A DNA stretch of 8,504 nucleotides from Planctomycetales bacterium. Lineage in GTDB: Bacteria; Planctomycetota; Planctomycetia; Planctomycetales; Planctomycetaceae. The notes below the pieces were generated by a model. That model did no database searches and was not told where the DNA came from. It saw only the letters and a program-made list of their open reading frames with translations. The translations under genes were made by a program, and so were the position numbers. Positions 7,101 through 8,504 of the stretch are shown piece after piece; position 1 is the stretch's first letter, and every line of letters starts with the position of its first letter. Location of the stretch: NCBI GenBank assembly GCA_020050375.1, contig JAGVKR010000418.1:1-8504 (forward strand). The letters are read 5' to 3'.

Positions 7101-7259
7101 AAAGAGCTGCGGGTGGGAAAAGGAGATGTCGACGAACAGCGACTCCTGAAGATCTCGCCCATGCCGGCCAACATCGCCGAGCAGCTCAGCGACGACGATT
7201 TTTACCATCTCGTCGCGTATCTGCTGTCTCTGAAGAACGCGCCGGGCGCGGGGCGCTAA
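4191..7259 (+). CDS. PVC-type exported beta-propeller/HEAT/CxxCH heme-binding protein
   Basis: A 1022-residue protein matching the planctomycete/verrucomicrobial architecture of a 'membrane-bound dehydrogenase' N-domain (TIGR02604-like) and a C-terminal heme domain (TIGR02603-like). Residues 1-31 are a signal sequence (MKR start, hydrophobic core about 15-28). Residues 55-400 look like a beta-propeller, with two Asp-rich loops resembling calcium sites (DSNGDGVPDK 110-119, DTDGDGKADR 154-163) and blade-like repeats such as LAPDGSLYIADFYN (358-371). Residues 415-870 are helical, HEAT-like repeats. The cytochrome c-like domain has CANCH at 895-899 (heme attachment, His899 proximal), then VGPDLDGIG (908-916), a beta-rich stretch 941-985, and SPMP (989-992), whose Met991 is a likely distal ligand. 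It may oxidise a sugar or pass electrons from a partner; neither is proven. Start choice is uncertain: ATG 4191 gives a charged n-region, and ATG 4212 is also possible; neither has a good Shine-Dalgarno. The in-frame ATG at 4122 would add an Arg-rich non-signal leader. Confidence 0.92.
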   Translation: MKRVFLRMSAITRPLVAAAVLLLSGISLRGADPQVFLVAPTEARPAVEQQKMFHLPPGFEIELIAEEPAIQKPINMSFDAAGRLYVTQSIEYPFPAKEGTPRDTIRLISDSNGDGVPDKVSTFADGLNIPIGVLPLANGAVLGYGIPQIHRFEDTDGDGKADRRDVLFSGFGFDDTHGMASSFTWTLDGWIHACHGFRNSSKVEGADRDAISMNSGNTYRFRADGSHIEYWTHGQVNPFGMACDTLNNLYTADCHSKPIYMVLRGAYYPSFGKPHDGLGYGPDMIAHSHGSTGICGVVYYEANGFPAAYQHTVFIGNPVTGRINHDQLAAHGSSYTAVEQPDFVSCDDPWFRPVDIKLAPDGSLYIADFYNCIIGHYEVDLYHPRRDRERGRIWRVVYRGEKDKPAPFALNLATASADKLTAALGSDNIVVRTQAVHQLVQRIGPTALASVRPVVESGSPLQRAYGLWVLLRLGNLTGADVTRLAKDSDRMVRVHVAQALAGMNWSLLAIDVRQLLVGLLQDDDAFVRRAAADTLGQHPARENIASLLALWQGAPSDDTHLIHTTRIALRDSLASLGDLKDVTAEFSNQRDSYRRLAEIALGIHKPEAGLFLLDYLKSLALDQGRVSEFVEHATRHLPPENLLVLTAHLMAVRPTQDDDTQVNVLRAVNRALQARNMPLSPVLRKAAAQLATKLLAAAPNGAARTGIEMSREFRLPEGIPSLEKLAGSETPAPELRQPAFEALAVIDASRAVPLLAKFVEDGAVPIAARQKGAETLGNVNSDASRGELLRLAKAVPEQVALAIARGLATQADGAQALLNLVEEGKVSARLLQDTIVSERLKSTKISEVEVRMAKLLVDLPSEDERFRQLLKVRQAGFNKASPLATKGAEVYEKICANCHRVGGKGGKVGPDLDGIGVRGMDRLLEDVLLPSRNVDQAFRGSTISLKDGETVTGLVVREEGQVLIVVNEMGKELRVGKGDVDEQRLLKISPMPANIAEQLSDDDFYHLVAYLLSLKNAPGAGR

Positions 7260-8504
7260 AGGTTTCCCAGCGCACCGCGAATGCCGTCAATCGTCCGCAG
7301 CGGGTCGCGTTCTTCCGCCAGCCGGTCAAGTTCGGCGAAGGCGCTTCCCGACACGTTCTCACCGCCGGGAGAAGAGGTGTCGCAGATCTGTCGGACTTCG
7401 TCGCGGATCGTGAAGTAGGCGGCCACAATCCGCGGATCCCACTGGGTGCCTGAGCCCTCACGAAGAATCTCTTCGAGCTTTTCGAGCTTGAGCCCGCCAC
7501 GGTAGGGCCGATCGCTGATCATCGCGTCGTAACTGTCCGCGACGGCCAGGATCCGGGCCATCAGTGGAATCTCTTCTCCCGCCAGCCCGTCCGGGTAGCC
7601 GTTGCCCGAGAATGCCTCGTGGTGATGTCGCACGCCCGGCAGAACGGCTTGCAGATTTCGCAGGCCGGCGAGAATGTTGTAGCCGATCACCGGATGCCGC
7701 TTGATCTGCTCGAATTCCTCGCGCGTGAGCTGGCCGGGCTTGCGCAAAACCTGATCGTCAACGCCGATTTTTCCGATGTCGTGCAGCAGGCCGGACAGAT
7801 AGATGTTGCGCAGGTCTTCTTCGGGAAGCCCGAGGTGCGCCCCAAGCCGCCGCGCCACGAGCGCCACTCGTTCGCTGTGGCCGCGGGTGTAAGCATCCTT
7901 GGCATCGAGCGTCGAAACGAGCGACCGAACGAAGCTCAGCAGCAGGTCTTCGTGCTGTCGGTACAATTCGAGGTTGTGCTGGTGTGTGCCAAGAATCGAC
8001 GCCACCGACGAGAGGAGGCTGGTTTGCACCGATCCGAAGTCGGCGTCGTCGGCGAGATTACAACTGAGAATCCAGCCGAAGCGCAGGCCGCCGTCGGCCA
8101 CGGCCACCAGTGAAAAGTTCCGCAGTTTGGGAAAATCGGCCCCGAGCAACGTGCCCGCCACATGATTGCGGACAAGCGGCCGCGGCCAGTTGTGACCGTC
8201 GAAGCGGGCGATCAGTCGCGCCATTCCCATCTCATCGACGGGGATCTCCCCCTGAATGAGAAACAGCCGTCCGTCGCGTTTGTCGTCGAGCCAGATTGCG
8301 TGCCCCCCCGCCCGAATGACGGCATCGATTCGCTCGAGGCTCAGCTCGGCAATCTCACGCGGAGAGCGCGAGATGTGCATGCTTTGCGTCAGCGTGTGCA
8401 GCAGGTTCAATTCTTCGTAAGTGTAATCGAGCTGCGTCGCGATGCGGGTGTAGTCGTCGCCATCGGCTCTTTCCCGGTCGGATCCCTCGAGCTCGGTGAT
8501 GGCC
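7256..8504 (-). CDS. GAF-like/HD-GYP domain protein, predicted c-di-GMP phosphodiesterase (N-terminus outside window)
   Basis: The open frame runs from the right edge to a TAG at 7258-7256, 415 complete codons, with no start visible. The TTG at 8410 is an internal Leu: the upstream codons continue the family pattern (YEELNLLHTLTQS). Numbering from the first complete codon, residues about 45-180 resemble a GAF-type sensory domain. HD-GYP spans about 190-370 with all expected motifs: TRGHSERV (206-213), LLHDIGKIG (239-247, the HD metal pair), KRHPVIG (268-274), HHHEAFSGNGYPDGL (293-307), ARILAVADSYDAM (316-328) and RPYR (332-335). The metal-binding and GYP residues are all kept, so it should hydrolyse cyclic di-GMP. 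A C-terminal tail of about 40 residues follows. The gene converges on the CxxCH gene and overlaps its 3' end by 4 bp. Any receiver domain would lie beyond base 8504. Confidence 0.94.
   Translation of the reverse strand, partial: AITELEGSDRERADGDDYTRIATQLDYTYEELNLLHTLTQSMHISRSPREIAELSLERIDAVIRAGGHAIWLDDKRDGRLFLIQGEIPVDEMGMARLIARFDGHNWPRPLVRNHVAGTLLGADFPKLRNFSLVAVADGGLRFGWILSCNLADDADFGSVQTSLLSSVASILGTHQHNLELYRQHEDLLLSFVRSLVSTLDAKDAYTRGHSERVALVARRLGAHLGLPEEDLRNIYLSGLLHDIGKIGVDDQVLRKPGQLTREEFEQIKRHPVIGYNILAGLRNLQAVLPGVRHHHEAFSGNGYPDGLAGEEIPLMARILAVADSYDAMISDRPYRGGLKLEKLEEILREGSGTQWDPRIVAAYFTIRDEVRQICDTSSPGGENVSGSAFAELDRLAEERDPLRTIDGIRGALGNL

Noticed and set aside
7230..7260. Possible terminator hairpin (GCGCC/GGCGC arms) at the end of the CxxCH gene
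   Set aside because: The arms are inside coding sequence, the pairing is ambiguous in GC-rich DNA, and no T-run follows on either strand.
1..8504. Search for mobile elements, CRISPR arrays, tRNA or rRNA genes and phage defence genes
   Set aside because: No transposase or integrase motifs, no regularly spaced repeats, no cloverleaf-like segments, and every stretch is explained by six coding regions and short gaps.

Overview
This 8.5 kb window is high in G+C and gene-dense, and it reads as chromosomal DNA from a planctomycete, probably of the Pirellula/Rhodopirellula type. The assignment rests on the gene families rather than on a marker gene. The window has a PVC-type fusion of a dehydrogenase-like beta-propeller to a C-terminal CxxCH heme domain, a Tat-exported Gfo/Idh/MocA oxidoreductase of the planctomycete subfamily, an exported DUF1080 protein, a planctomycete-style Ser/Thr kinase with its 'HPDLAAELREL' N-terminal region, and a GAF-like/HD-GYP protein. 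No transposase, integrase, phage gene, CRISPR array, tRNA or rRNA was recognised.

Layout. On the minus strand, three genes run leftward from 2507: a DUF1080 (3-keto-glycoside hydrolase family) protein at 2507-1689, a DinB-family protein at 1662-1159, and a Ser/Thr protein kinase that starts at 1147 and leaves the window at base 1. The gaps of 26 and 11 bp suggest one transcript. A 210-bp divergent intergenic region (2508-2717) separates this group from two plus-strand genes: a Gfo/Idh/MocA oxidoreductase at 2718-4088 and the 1022-residue CxxCH protein at 4191-7259. The 102-bp gap between those two holds a strong GC-rich imperfect hairpin. The CxxCH gene converges on an HD-GYP gene on the minus strand, and the two coding regions overlap by 4 bp (7256-7259). 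The HD-GYP gene is open at the right edge, so its start lies beyond base 8504.

How the genes may work together (inference). The DUF1080 protein, the oxidoreductase and the CxxCH protein all carry export signals and sit around one divergent promoter region. Known chemistry of DUF1080 (cleavage of 3-keto-glycosides) and of Gfo/Idh/MocA enzymes (oxidation of sugar hydroxyls) suggests an extracytoplasmic oxidative sugar-degradation module, with the heme protein as a possible electron-transfer partner. The kinase and the HD-GYP protein are signalling genes on the two flanks, and nothing in the sequence ties them directly to the sugar module.

The most distinctive sequence oddity is a 7-bp tandem repeat (about five GGGACCN-like units, 381-415) inside the kinase gene. 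It falls between the DFG and APE-equivalent motifs and adds a proline-rich stretch to the activation segment. No intergenic stretch exceeds 300 bp.
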